31,295 nt of DNA from positions 143,352-174,646 of the forward strand of contig DFXW01000002.1 of assembly GCA_002382495.1 (NCBI GenBank), in the 5' to 3' direction. The position numbers and the translations under genes are program-made. Under the pieces are notes generated by a model. The model was given only the letters and a program-made list of their open reading frames with translations. It was not told where the DNA came from and did no database searches. Shown in pieces: positions 6,867-15,421 of the stretch (its first letter is position 1; every line of letters begins with the position of its first letter). The stretch comes from Flavobacterium sp. UBA4098. Lineage in GTDB: Bacteria; Bacteroidota; Bacteroidia; Flavobacteriales; Flavobacteriaceae.

Positions 6867-9371
6867 ATGGCAAAGAATTTAGTTATAGTGGAATCACCTG
6901 CAAAGGCTAAGACAATCGAAAAATTTTTAGGAAGTGACTTTCAAGTTGAATCAAGTTATGGACATATTGCCGACTTGCCTTCCAAAGAAATTGGTGTAGA
7001 TGTTGAAAATGGTTTCAAACCTAAATACGAAGTTTCTGCCGACAAAAAAGCATTGGTTAGCAAACTAAAAACCTTATCCAAAAATGCCGAAATGGTTTGG
7101 TTGGCTTCCGATGAGGACCGTGAGGGAGAAGCCATTTCTTGGCACTTATCCGAAGAATTAAAATTAGACAAAAAGAAAACAAAACGTATAGTTTTTCACG
7201 AAATTACAAAAACAGCTATTCTTAAAGCGATTGACAATCCTCGCGAAATTGACTATAATTTAGTCAATGCGCAACAAGCACGTCGAGTTTTAGACCGTTT
7301 AGTAGGGTATGAATTGTCGCCAGTTTTATGGAGAAAAGTAAAAGGCGGACTTTCAGCAGGTCGTGTACAATCGGTTTCGGTTCGTTTGATTGTAGAACGC
7401 GAACGCGAGATTCAAAACTTCAAACCCGTAGCTAGTTATTCGGTTACCGCTGAGTTTACTAACGAAGCTGGGAAAACGGTGAAGGCGAAATTGCCTAAAA
7501 ATTTCAATACTAAAAAAGAAGCAGAAGATTTTTTACAAAAAAATATCGCTTCCACCTATAAAGTAGGAGAGTTAGAAACAAAACCTACAAAAAAATCCCC
7601 AACAGGACCTTTTACCACTTCTACTTTACAACAAGAAGCAGCGCGTAAATTGTATCTTCCGGTTGGAATTACGATGCAATTAGCTCAACGTTTGTATGAA
7701 GCAGGGTTAATTACTTATATGAGAACCGATAGTGTGAACTTGTCGAAAGAGGCCATGGAGGCAGCTCAGGCAGAGATTATTAAATCGTACGGAAAGGAAT
7801 TTTCCAGACCACGTACATTTACAAACAAAAGCAAAGGCGCTCAAGAGGCTCACGAAGCAATTCGTCCAACCGATATGTCGCGACATACGGTGAACATTGA
7901 TAGAGATCAAGCTCGTTTGTATGATTTGATTTGGAAACGAACTTTGGCTTCGCAAATGAGTGATGCTGAATTGGAACGTACCAATGTGAAAATTGAAGCA
8001 GACAATCACAGTGAAGTATTCACCGCTTCTGGCGAAGTATTACTTTTTGAAGGGTTCTTAAAAGTGTATTTGGAAGGAAATGATGAGGATGATGAAGAAC
8101 AAGAAGGAATGTTGCCAGCGTTGAAAGTAAACGAACGTTTAGACAATAATTTCATTACGGCAACCGAAAGATATTCGAGAGCCGCTGCACGATACACTGA
8201 GGCTTCTTTGGTAAAAAAACTAGAAGAATTAGGGATTGGACGACCATCTACTTATGCGCCAACCATTTCAACCATTATCAATAGAAATTATGTTGAGAAA
8301 GGAAATTTAGAAGGTCAAGAAAGAAAATACACCCAACTGACTTTGCAATCTGGCAAAGTTGGAGAGAAAGTGTTAAAAGAAAATACAGGTTCTGATAAAG
8401 GAAAATTGGTACCAACAGATATTGGAACTATTGTTACGGATTTCTTGGTGAAAAATTTCGGAGCTATTTTAGATTATAATTTCACGGCAAAAGTAGAGCA
8501 AGATTTTGACGAAATTGCCGAAGGAAATATTGAATGGGCTAAGATGATGCAGGAATTCTACGATAAATTTCACCCTAATGTGAAAGATGTAGAGGCCAAT
8601 GCCGATAGAGAAAGTGGAGAACGAATTCTGGGTACTGATCCTGCAACAGGAAAACCAGTTTCTGTTCGTTTAGGAAAATTTGGACCGATGGCACAAATTG
8701 GAGATGCTGAAGATGAAGACAAGAAATTTGCCAGTTTAAAAATCGATCAGAATATTGGAAATATTAGTTTAGAAGATGCTTTGAATCTGTTCTTATTGCC
8801 TAAAAATTTAGGGTTATATAAAGGAGAAGAAGTTGAGGTAAGCAATGGACGTTACGGACCATACATTCGTCACGGTGCAGCGTTTATTTCTTTGCCTAAA
8901 GGCGAAGATCCTCTAGATGTATCTATGGAAAGAGCCCAAGAATTAATTGATGAAAAAGCTCAGGCTGATGCGCCAATTGCCATTTATAAAGGCATGGGTG
9001 TACAAAAAGGAGTGGGTCGTTTTGGTGCTTTTATCAAATGGGATGGTCTTTTTATTAATGTTAGTAAGAAATACAATTTTGATAACTTATCTCAAGAAGA
9101 TATTGAAGAATTGATTGAAGATAAATTGCAAAAAAATATTGATAAAGTAATTCATAATTGGTCTGAAGAAGGAATTATTGTAGAAAAAGCCCGTTGGGGT
9201 CGCTCGGTAATTACAAAAGGTAAAATCAAAATTGAATTGAGCAAAGACGTGGATGCAAGCAAATTGACTTTGGAAGAAGTTCAAGAACTGATTGCAAAGA
9301 AAACACCTGCTAAAAAAGCGGCAGCAAAAAAAGCGACTGCTGCGAAAAAGCCGACTGCCAAAAAGAAATAA
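6867..9371 (+). CDS. topA: DNA topoisomerase I (type IA)
   Basis: Relaxes negative supercoils by single-strand passage through a phosphotyrosine intermediate. The 834-residue protein has an N-terminal TOPRIM domain (KNLVIVESPAKAKTIEKFLG with Glu9, then WLASDEDREGEA carrying the DxDxE metal ligands), DRLVGYELSPVLWRKV, the active-site Tyr284 in LITYMRTDSVNLS, and GRPSTYAPTI. After about residue 600 come repeated topoisomerase C-terminal modules (RLGKFGPMAQIG, SNGRYGPYIRHG, GVGRFGAFIKW). It contains no cysteine at all, so the zinc-ribbon tail of the E. coli enzyme is replaced, and it ends in a Lys/Ala/Pro tail (about 812-834). The arginase-fold gene follows 3 bases later, probably in the same transcript. 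Confidence 0.96.
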   Translation: MAKNLVIVESPAKAKTIEKFLGSDFQVESSYGHIADLPSKEIGVDVENGFKPKYEVSADKKALVSKLKTLSKNAEMVWLASDEDREGEAISWHLSEELKLDKKKTKRIVFHEITKTAILKAIDNPREIDYNLVNAQQARRVLDRLVGYELSPVLWRKVKGGLSAGRVQSVSVRLIVEREREIQNFKPVASYSVTAEFTNEAGKTVKAKLPKNFNTKKEAEDFLQKNIASTYKVGELETKPTKKSPTGPFTTSTLQQEAARKLYLPVGITMQLAQRLYEAGLITYMRTDSVNLSKEAMEAAQAEIIKSYGKEFSRPRTFTNKSKGAQEAHEAIRPTDMSRHTVNIDRDQARLYDLIWKRTLASQMSDAELERTNVKIEADNHSEVFTASGEVLLFEGFLKVYLEGNDEDDEEQEGMLPALKVNERLDNNFITATERYSRAAARYTEASLVKKLEELGIGRPSTYAPTISTIINRNYVEKGNLEGQERKYTQLTLQSGKVGEKVLKENTGSDKGKLVPTDIGTIVTDFLVKNFGAILDYNFTAKVEQDFDEIAEGNIEWAKMMQEFYDKFHPNVKDVEANADRESGERILGTDPATGKPVSVRLGKFGPMAQIGDAEDEDKKFASLKIDQNIGNISLEDALNLFLLPKNLGLYKGEEVEVSNGRYGPYIRHGAAFISLPKGEDPLDVSMERAQELIDEKAQADAPIAIYKGMGVQKGVGRFGAFIKWDGLFINVSKKYNFDNLSQEDIEELIEDKLQKNIDKVIHNWSEEGIIVEKARWGRSVITKGKIKIELSKDVDASKLTLEEVQELIAKKTPAKKAAAKKATAAKKPTAKKK

Positions 9372-9374
9372 TAA

Positions 9375-10526
9375 ATGGAATTTGATTTTCTTTCACCACT
9401 AGATTCTGAAATCATTGATTACATCAATGGATTGTCTTCTCAGCAATTGGGAAGCAAAGTTGTTATGCATACTTCGGAAGCATTTCCTGATGTAAGTAAA
9501 GTAACGATTGGGATTATTGGGGTTTTAGAAAACCGAGGCAATAGCAATGGGAATCAAGAAATTGACCTAATAGCTATCCGAAAAGAATTGTACGGTTTGT
9601 ATCCTGGAAACTGGGATGCTTCGATTGCTGACTTTGGGAATATATTGGCCGGAAATTCTATAGAAGACACTTATTTTGCTTTAAAGAAAGTGGCTTCTAG
9701 TTTGATCAAAAACAATATTATTCCTATTATAATTGGAGGATCTCAGGATTTGACCTACTCACTTTACAGAGCCTATGACGATTTAGAACAAATGGTCAAT
9801 TTGGTGGCGGTAGATAGTCAATTCGATTTTGGAAAAGAAAGCGATGTGGTATCGGCTTTGTCTTATTTGACTAAAATAGTGATTGAAGAACCGAACAACT
9901 TATTCAACTACTGCAACATTGGTTACCAAACCTATTACAATTCGCAAGAAGAAATTGATTTGGTAGAAAAATTGTTTTTTGATGCCTATCGTTTGGGTGA
10001 AGTTTCGAATCACATTGCAATAGCTGAGCCAGTTTTTCGCGATGCTGATGTAGTGAGTTTTGATATGCACGCCGTGAAATCATCAGATTCAGGAAATTTC
10101 ACTCCTTTTGTACCTAATGGGTTTAACGGAAAAGAAATTTGTGCATTGTCTAGATATGCTGGAATTAGTGATAAAGTGACCTCATTTGGAATTTTTAATC
10201 ATAATGACACCGAGCAAGAATCGGTATTGATTGCTCAAATTATTTGGTATTTCATAGAAGGTTATCATTACCGTTCCAACGAATATCCTTTTGGGAGTCG
10301 AGAGAATTATTTGAAATATATTGTTCCTTCCGAGGAAGAAGAATTGATTTTTTACAAGAGCGATAAAACGGATCGATGGTGGATAGAAATCCCGTTTATT
10401 ACTAATGGCAATAATAAATTAAAAAGAAACACGTTATTACCCTGTTCGCATGAAGAATATCTAGCGGCTTGTGATCAAGAATTACCAGAAAGATGGTGGA
10501 AGGCACAACGAAAAAATAGTATTTAA
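9375..10526 (+). CDS. Arginase/formimidoylglutamase-fold protein with degraded metal site
   Basis: The 383-residue protein has the ureohydrolase layout but altered signature motifs. The family motif GGDHS is GGSQD here (121-125). DAHxD is DSQFD (147-151). SxDxDxxDP is SFDMHAVKSSD (228-238). Thus the metal ligands corresponding to His101, His126 and Asp234 of arginase are Gln, Gln and His, while the three remaining Asp ligands are kept. Such proteins are usually annotated as formimidoylglutamase, but hydrolase activity is doubtful; binding or scaffolding is possible. No signal peptide. It starts 3 bases after topA and lies about 110 bases before gldK, a position I recall as conserved in flavobacteria. 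Fold assignment is fairly firm; function is open. Confidence 0.8.
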   Translation: MEFDFLSPLDSEIIDYINGLSSQQLGSKVVMHTSEAFPDVSKVTIGIIGVLENRGNSNGNQEIDLIAIRKELYGLYPGNWDASIADFGNILAGNSIEDTYFALKKVASSLIKNNIIPIIIGGSQDLTYSLYRAYDDLEQMVNLVAVDSQFDFGKESDVVSALSYLTKIVIEEPNNLFNYCNIGYQTYYNSQEEIDLVEKLFFDAYRLGEVSNHIAIAEPVFRDADVVSFDMHAVKSSDSGNFTPFVPNGFNGKEICALSRYAGISDKVTSFGIFNHNDTEQESVLIAQIIWYFIEGYHYRSNEYPFGSRENYLKYIVPSEEEELIFYKSDKTDRWWIEIPFITNGNNKLKRNTLLPCSHEEYLAACDQELPERWWKAQRKNSI

Positions 10527-10532
10527 AAACAT

Positions 10533-10540
10533 TAATTTTG
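10533..10540 (+). promoter_or_regulatory. -7 promoter element upstream of gldK
   Basis: TAATTTTG fits TAnnTTTG exactly and lies in the 109-base spacer before gldK; the implied leader is about 90 bases. No -33 TTG is present at the right distance, so gldKLMN may also be read from topA. An AT-rich inverted repeat (10544-10551 with 10570-10577) follows. Confidence 0.45.
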
Positions 10541-10635
10541 TAGTAAAAAGCTTTATAAATAAAAAAATTGCTTTTTAAAAAAATAATAAATAGGTTTACA
10601 CATTGAAAAATAAAGAAAATATAACGCAAATATAT

Positions 10636-12051
10636 ATGAAGAAATTCATTGCATTTACAGCAATTCTTACCCTATTAATTAGTTGCGGAAAATCTAGTGA
10701 TAAAGGAGAATTAGTTGGGGTAAAAGGAGCAAAGTGGCACCCTGAAAAACCGTTCGGAATGTCTTTAGTTTCTGGGGGTTCGTACATTATGGGTAAGTCA
10801 GATCAAGACTTAGCGGGGGTGGATGACGCGCCTACAAAAACGGTTACGGTTCCTTCTTTTTATATGGATGAAACAGAGATTACTAATAGTGAATACCGTC
10901 AGTTTGTAGAATGGGTAAAAGATTCAACAATTAAGGTTCGATTAGCGATTATGGCTGAAGGAAGTCCAAATTCAGGTGATGCTAAAGGTAAAAACATATC
11001 TATTTCTAGTTTTGCTTACAACGATTTTGATGAAAAAAATGTCAAAAATTCTAAAAGCAATACAGTATATGAAAAATACATGTGGGACAATTATTACAGT
11101 ATTGGTACTAAAGATGATCCTAATGCCTACAGAAAACTTAATAGAAAAGCAAAACTGATTAAAGATACTAAGAAATATCCAGACGAAGCTTACACAGAAG
11201 TTATGGATTCGATGTATTTGCCTTTAGAAGCTTCGTATAATGGTTTGAGATCAATCGATGTTGATAAACTAAAATTCCGTTATACATGGATGGATATTCA
11301 AGCTGCTGCTAAATCAAAAGGTGGTAAAAGACAAGATTTTATAAGAACTGAACAAATCAAAGTTTATCCAGATACTACTGTTTGGATTAAAGATTTTAAT
11401 TATTCGTATAATGAGCCCATGCACAATGATTATTTTTGGCACAAAGCATATGGAGATTATCCTGTTGTTGGAGTTAAACAGTCTCAAGCTGTGGCATTTT
11501 GCGAATGGAGAACCTTATATAAAAATTCTTACGTAAAGTCAAAAAAGAAAGGTAGAGATTTAGTGAATAAATTTCGATTGCCATCGGAGGCAGAATGGGA
11601 ATATGCCGCAAGAGGTGGATTGCAATCAGCTACGTATCCATGGGGTGGACCCTATACTAAAAACGACAGAGGTTGTTTCTTGGCTAACTTTAAACCAAGT
11701 AGAGGAGATTATGCTGCAGATAATGCTTTATACACTGTAGAAGCAAAGTCTTTTGATCCCAACGGATATAATTTATATAATATGGCAGGAAATGTAGCTG
11801 AATGGACAGCTACAGCATACGATCCAGGATCTTATGAGTATGTGTCTACAATGAGTCCTAATATTCAAGATGCTAATAATAAAAGAAAAGTGGTTCGTGG
11901 AGGTTCTTGGAAAGATGTTTCATATATGTTGCAAGTATCTACTAGAGATTATGAATATGCAGATTCTGCTAGAAGTTATATTGGATTCAGAACCGTTCAA
12001 GATTATATGGGGACACAAAAAATTTCCACAAAAAAAATAGTAAAAAAATAA
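10636..12051 (+). CDS. gldK: T9SS ring lipoprotein GldK (PorK)
   Basis: Outer-membrane lipoprotein that forms the periplasmic ring of the type IX secretion system with GldN. From ATG 10636 (471 residues) there is a lipoprotein signal MKKFIAFTAILTLLISC with acylated Cys17; an earlier TTG at 10603 would put 11 residues before it and is rejected. The rest is a formylglycine-generating-enzyme-like (SUMF1) fold: MSLVSGGSYIMGKSDQD, FYMDETEITNSEYRQFV, the FRLPSEAEWEYAARGG signature, NLYNMAGNVAEWTATAYD, and KVVRGGSWKDVSYML ending with YIGFRTVQDYM. Length matches F. johnsoniae GldK. First gene of gldKLMN; gldL follows 30 bases later. Confidence 0.96.
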   Translation: MKKFIAFTAILTLLISCGKSSDKGELVGVKGAKWHPEKPFGMSLVSGGSYIMGKSDQDLAGVDDAPTKTVTVPSFYMDETEITNSEYRQFVEWVKDSTIKVRLAIMAEGSPNSGDAKGKNISISSFAYNDFDEKNVKNSKSNTVYEKYMWDNYYSIGTKDDPNAYRKLNRKAKLIKDTKKYPDEAYTEVMDSMYLPLEASYNGLRSIDVDKLKFRYTWMDIQAAAKSKGGKRQDFIRTEQIKVYPDTTVWIKDFNYSYNEPMHNDYFWHKAYGDYPVVGVKQSQAVAFCEWRTLYKNSYVKSKKKGRDLVNKFRLPSEAEWEYAARGGLQSATYPWGGPYTKNDRGCFLANFKPSRGDYAADNALYTVEAKSFDPNGYNLYNMAGNVAEWTATAYDPGSYEYVSTMSPNIQDANNKRKVVRGGSWKDVSYMLQVSTRDYEYADSARSYIGFRTVQDYMGTQKISTKKIVKK

Positions 12052-12081
12052 AACAATAAATCAATTTAAGAATAAAAAATT

Positions 12082-12717
12082 ATGGCATTAATCAACAAAA
12101 AAGTAATGAATTTCGCTTACGGTATGGGAGCGGCGGTAGTAATTGTAGGGGCTTTATTCAAAATCCAACACTGGACTGGAGCAAGTGAATTATTAGTTAT
12201 TGGACTTCTAACGGAGGCTTTTATTTTTGGTTTATCTGCTTTTGACAAACCTGATGAAGAATTAGACTGGACACTTGTTTATCCAGAATTAGCAGGTGGA
12301 GAAGCTAAACCAAAAGCAAAAAAGAAAGAAGATGCATCTGATGCGGATGGATTACTTTCTCAAAAATTAGATACAATGTTGAAAGAAGCTAAAATTGACG
12401 GAGAGTTGATGGCGAGTTTAGGAAATAGTATCAAAAATTTTGAATCAGCAGCAAAAGGTATTGCACCTACAGTTGATTCTTTAGCATCTACTAAAAAATA
12501 CAGCGACGAATTGACTAAAGCAGCTGCTCAAATGGAGTCGTTGAATAATTTATATAAATTACAATTAGAAAGCGCTTCTGTAAATGCAGAGGCAAACAAA
12601 GATATAGCTGAAAATGCAGCAATGTTGAAACAACAAATGCAATCAATGACTGCTAATATTGCTTCATTGAATGCTGTGTATGGCGGAATGCTATCGGCTA
12701 TGAGTAACAAAGGATAA
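12082..12717 (+). CDS. gldL: T9SS/gliding motor inner-membrane protein GldL (PorL)
   Basis: Stator of the proton-motive-force-driven motor that powers both protein secretion and gliding; five GldL surround a GldM dimer. The 211-residue product has two transmembrane helices (about 9-26 and 37-52). Polar residues known to matter in F. johnsoniae GldL are kept: Tyr13, Lys27, His30 and a membrane glutamate at Glu45, which probably corresponds to Glu49 of F. johnsoniae after a four-residue shorter loop. DELDWTLVYPELAGGE follows, then a long cytoplasmic coiled coil (about 90-205). gldM starts 51 bases after the stop, with a hairpin in between. Confidence 0.96.
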   Translation: MALINKKVMNFAYGMGAAVVIVGALFKIQHWTGASELLVIGLLTEAFIFGLSAFDKPDEELDWTLVYPELAGGEAKPKAKKKEDASDADGLLSQKLDTMLKEAKIDGELMASLGNSIKNFESAAKGIAPTVDSLASTKKYSDELTKAAAQMESLNNLYKLQLESASVNAEANKDIAENAAMLKQQMQSMTANIASLNAVYGGMLSAMSNKG

Positions 12718-12720
12718 TAA

Positions 12721-12736
12721 TTAGTTTTTAAACTAA
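12721..12736 (+). other. Intercistronic hairpin between gldL and gldM
   Basis: Seven-base-pair perfect inverted repeat TTAGTTT-TT-AAACTAA, starting 3 bases after the gldL stop. There is no following T-run of terminator quality. It could be a processing or stability element that helps set the GldL:GldM ratio. This role is inference. Confidence 0.4.
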
Positions 12737-12768
12737 AATTACTTTACTAACTAATTATTTAAAATACA

Positions 12769-14307
12769 ATGGCAGGAGGAAAATTAAGTCCTAGACAGAA
12801 GATGGTGAACCTGATGTATCTGGTTTTCATCGCAATGTTAGCTTTAAATATGTCCAAAGAAGTCTTATCGGCATTTGGATTAATGAACGAAAAATTTGAT
12901 GCTGCAAATTTAAGTGCAGAATCAATGAATGCAAGTATGTTGCAAGCATTAGATAAAAAGGCAGGAGAAGATGCCCACTTTATCCAAGCGGCTTCAGATG
13001 CAAAAAAAGTAGCTGAAATTTCTAAAGAATTTTACGAATTTATAGGTACACTGAAATCTGACGCAACTGAAGGAGTTGAATTAGATGAAGAAACGGGTAA
13101 ATTGCCATATGAAGCAATGGATAAAGGACCAGTAATTGACGAAGGTTGGTTTGAAGGTGATGGATATTCAGCAAAAGGAAAAGATATCGTAAATCATTTT
13201 TCTAAATATGTGTCAGATATGAAAGCAGCTGTTGGAAACAATAGTAAGCTGAAAGGGGTGATTGAAGAAATTAGTTCAAAGTTCAATACAGCAGATGTAA
13301 AAGATGGTGAAGGAGTTACTAAAATGTACTTGGACTACCATTTCAAAGGGTTCCCAGCTATTGCTTCGTTGACAAAACTAACTTCATTTCAAAATGATGT
13401 TAAAAAAGCAGAAGCCGATATTTATAGTATTTTATTAGGAAAGGCTGCAGTTGAAGCTTCCTCTATGAAAAACTTTACCGCTTTAGTAGTATTGGATAAA
13501 AATGCATATTACCAAGGAGAGAAAGTTACTGGTAAAGTAGTATTAGGAAAGTATGATGCAAATACAAAACCAACTTCTTTCCAAGGTCCTGGTAAATTAG
13601 AAAATGGTCAAGCTAAGATTTCATTAACAGCAGGTGGTGTTGGTGAACAAAAAATCAATGGTAAGTTTACTTTCGTTCAAGATGGAGAAACTATACCATT
13701 AGCTTTTGAAGGTAAATATGTGGTAGTGCCTCGTCCTAACTCAGCAACTATCTCAGCAGATAAAATGAATGTAGTGTATAGAGGTGTTTCTAACCCTATG
13801 TCTATCTCATTTGCTGGAGTGTCTGCAGATAAAGTTTCTGCAAGTGGCCCAGGTTTAAAATCTGTTGGAGGAGGTAAATATGTTATGAACCCAGGTGCAG
13901 GGAATGAAGCAGTAATTAGTGTTACAGGAACATTACCTGATGGTTCTAAAGTTACAGATCAAAAGAAATTTAGAATTAAAGGAATCCCAGGTCCTGTTGG
14001 AACTATTAGAGGAGAAATGGGTGTAGTTAAAGGACCTAAATCGAGTTTGGAGATTTCTACTGTGGGTGCTAAATTGGTTGATTTCGATTTCGAAGTTGGA
14101 TTAGATGTAGTTGGCTTTAATTTCAAAGTTACAGGACAGCCAACTGTAGTAGTTCCTGGAAATAAGTTGAATGCTCAATGTAAAGCTGTTTTAGCTAAAG
14201 CAGGAAGAGGAGATCAAGTAACTATTTCTGAAATAAAAACTAAATTAGTAGGTGCTGGTAGTTATATGTTACCAAGAACAGCTCCAGTAATTTATGAAAT
14301 ACAATAA
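12769..14307 (+). CDS. gldM: T9SS/gliding motor shaft protein GldM (PorM)
   Basis: Single-pass inner-membrane protein whose dimeric periplasmic arm couples the GldL motor to the GldK-GldN ring. The 512-residue product starts MAGGKLSPRQKMVNLMYLVF, with the transmembrane helix at about residues 12-30, and continues as an alpha-helical domain (about 35-220, with coiled-coil character) and then beta-rich Ig-like periplasmic domains (YYQGEKVTGKVVLGKY, VVVPRPNSATISADKMNVVYRG, PNPGAGNEAVISVTG-type strands, and a C-terminal domain ending PRTAPVIYEIQ). Length equals F. johnsoniae GldM (513). gldN follows after 34 bases. Confidence 0.96.
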   Translation: MAGGKLSPRQKMVNLMYLVFIAMLALNMSKEVLSAFGLMNEKFDAANLSAESMNASMLQALDKKAGEDAHFIQAASDAKKVAEISKEFYEFIGTLKSDATEGVELDEETGKLPYEAMDKGPVIDEGWFEGDGYSAKGKDIVNHFSKYVSDMKAAVGNNSKLKGVIEEISSKFNTADVKDGEGVTKMYLDYHFKGFPAIASLTKLTSFQNDVKKAEADIYSILLGKAAVEASSMKNFTALVVLDKNAYYQGEKVTGKVVLGKYDANTKPTSFQGPGKLENGQAKISLTAGGVGEQKINGKFTFVQDGETIPLAFEGKYVVVPRPNSATISADKMNVVYRGVSNPMSISFAGVSADKVSASGPGLKSVGGGKYVMNPGAGNEAVISVTGTLPDGSKVTDQKKFRIKGIPGPVGTIRGEMGVVKGPKSSLEISTVGAKLVDFDFEVGLDVVGFNFKVTGQPTVVVPGNKLNAQCKAVLAKAGRGDQVTISEIKTKLVGAGSYMLPRTAPVIYEIQ

Positions 14308-14341
14308 TAAGTAGACTAATTTACTACTCAATATTTTCAAT

Positions 14342-15307
14342 ATGATGAACGTTAAAAGTTTTTTAATAGCTATTTTTTCTATGAGTTGCGGTTTGGCGTC
14401 TTATGGACAAGCTAATTTGCTTAACGCAAAATCGCCTAAACAAATTGGAATCAAATCCGTAGCACAATTGAATTCTGACAATGATAAACCGATAGCGTAT
14501 GGTTATGTTCATGACAGAGACATTTTGATGAGTAGAACCACCTGGGAAATTATTGACTTGGGTGAAAAAATTAATTTTCCCTTGTATTTTCCAATTGATA
14601 CTGCTAATGTTGGGCCAGAAAGACGCTCTTTATACGATGTGTTAATTAAGGGGATTAAAAAAGGTAAAATCACCGAAGTTTATACTGATAGTTATTTCAA
14701 TACTAAAAAATCATATAAAGATATTGATGGTTCTTTAACTCAAATTAGCTTAACGAATGGAGGAAGAGAACAATTGAATTCATTAGGTCTAGATACTAAG
14801 TTTAAAGATTTGGATCCAGATCAATTAACGAAAGATCAAGCTGATAAATTAATTGCCTCAGGCGTTTTAAATGAATATATTGAAAAAAACGAATTGTCTT
14901 CACAAGATGTTTCACAGTATAAAATTAAAGGCTTGTGGTATTTTGACAAACGCCAAGGCGAATTAAAATACCGTTTGTTAGGTATTTGTCCAGTTACTCC
15001 AGACGTATATACAATGAATAGTGAAAATCCTGATTTTATTGAATTATTTTGGGTGTTTTTCCCAGACGCTAGAGAAACTTTATATAGTGCTAAAGCATTT
15101 AATGAGAAAAATTCGTCAATGCCAGTATCATTTGATCAAATATTAAATTCACGCCGTTTCAATAGTATGATCTATAAAGAAGAAAATGTCTACGGGGATA
15201 GAGACATAAAAGATTATATGAAAGATAATGCTATGAGTCAGTTGTTAGAATCCGATCGAATCAAAGATAAGATTCGTAGTTTTGAACAAGACATGTGGAA
15301 TTATTAA
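14342..15307 (+). CDS. gldN: T9SS periplasmic ring protein GldN (PorN)
   Basis: Periplasmic partner of GldK in the T9SS ring. The 321-residue precursor has a signal peptide (MMNVKSFLIAIFSMSCGLASYGQA; ATGs at 14342 and 14345 are adjacent and either may be used). The mature part carries GldN-family segments: DRDILMSRTTWEIIDLGEKINFPLYFP, a SLYDVLIKGIKKGKITEVYTDSYF stretch, YKIKGLWYFDKRQGELKYRLLGICPV, and ELFWVFFPDARETLY. It closes with FNSMIYKEENVYGDRDIKDY. Last gene of the gldKLMN cluster, followed 16 bases later by a strong terminator. Confidence 0.95.
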   Translation: MMNVKSFLIAIFSMSCGLASYGQANLLNAKSPKQIGIKSVAQLNSDNDKPIAYGYVHDRDILMSRTTWEIIDLGEKINFPLYFPIDTANVGPERRSLYDVLIKGIKKGKITEVYTDSYFNTKKSYKDIDGSLTQISLTNGGREQLNSLGLDTKFKDLDPDQLTKDQADKLIASGVLNEYIEKNELSSQDVSQYKIKGLWYFDKRQGELKYRLLGICPVTPDVYTMNSENPDFIELFWVFFPDARETLYSAKAFNEKNSSMPVSFDQILNSRRFNSMIYKEENVYGDRDIKDYMKDNAMSQLLESDRIKDKIRSFEQDMWNY

Positions 15308-15322
15308 TTCTATAATTACTAT

Positions 15323-15360
15323 AAAAATGCCTTTTGAACTTTTGTTTGAAAGGCATTTTT
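15323..15360 (+). terminator. Intrinsic terminator of gldKLMN
   Basis: Perfect 12-bp stem (15323-15334 with 15349-15360, core AATGCCTTT/AAAGGCATT) with a 14-base loop and a terminal T-run. It begins 16 bases after the gldN stop and separates the gld cluster from the MORN-retropepsin gene. Confidence 0.85.
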
Positions 15361-15389
15361 ATTTTCAGGTCTATTTGTAGAATATTACT

Positions 15390-15397
15390 TATTTTTG
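15390..15397 (+). promoter_or_regulatory. -7 promoter element for the MORN-retropepsin gene
   Basis: TATTTTTG matches TAnnTTTG and lies 25 bases before the ATG at 15422, right after the gldKLMN terminator. The only upstream TTG (15375-15377) is 12 bases away, too close for a standard -33. Confidence 0.5.
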
Positions 15398-15421
15398 AAT
15401 ACAATTTTAAAAACTAAAATT

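Noticed and set aside
7707..8197. Minus-strand open frames of 63-100 codons inside topA
   Set aside because: Antisense shadows of a conserved gene, no family motif, no promoter.
10544..10577. Inverted repeat after the arginase-fold gene as a terminator
   Set aside because: The arms are almost all A/T with an 18-base loop and no proper T-run, so it is not a convincing terminator.
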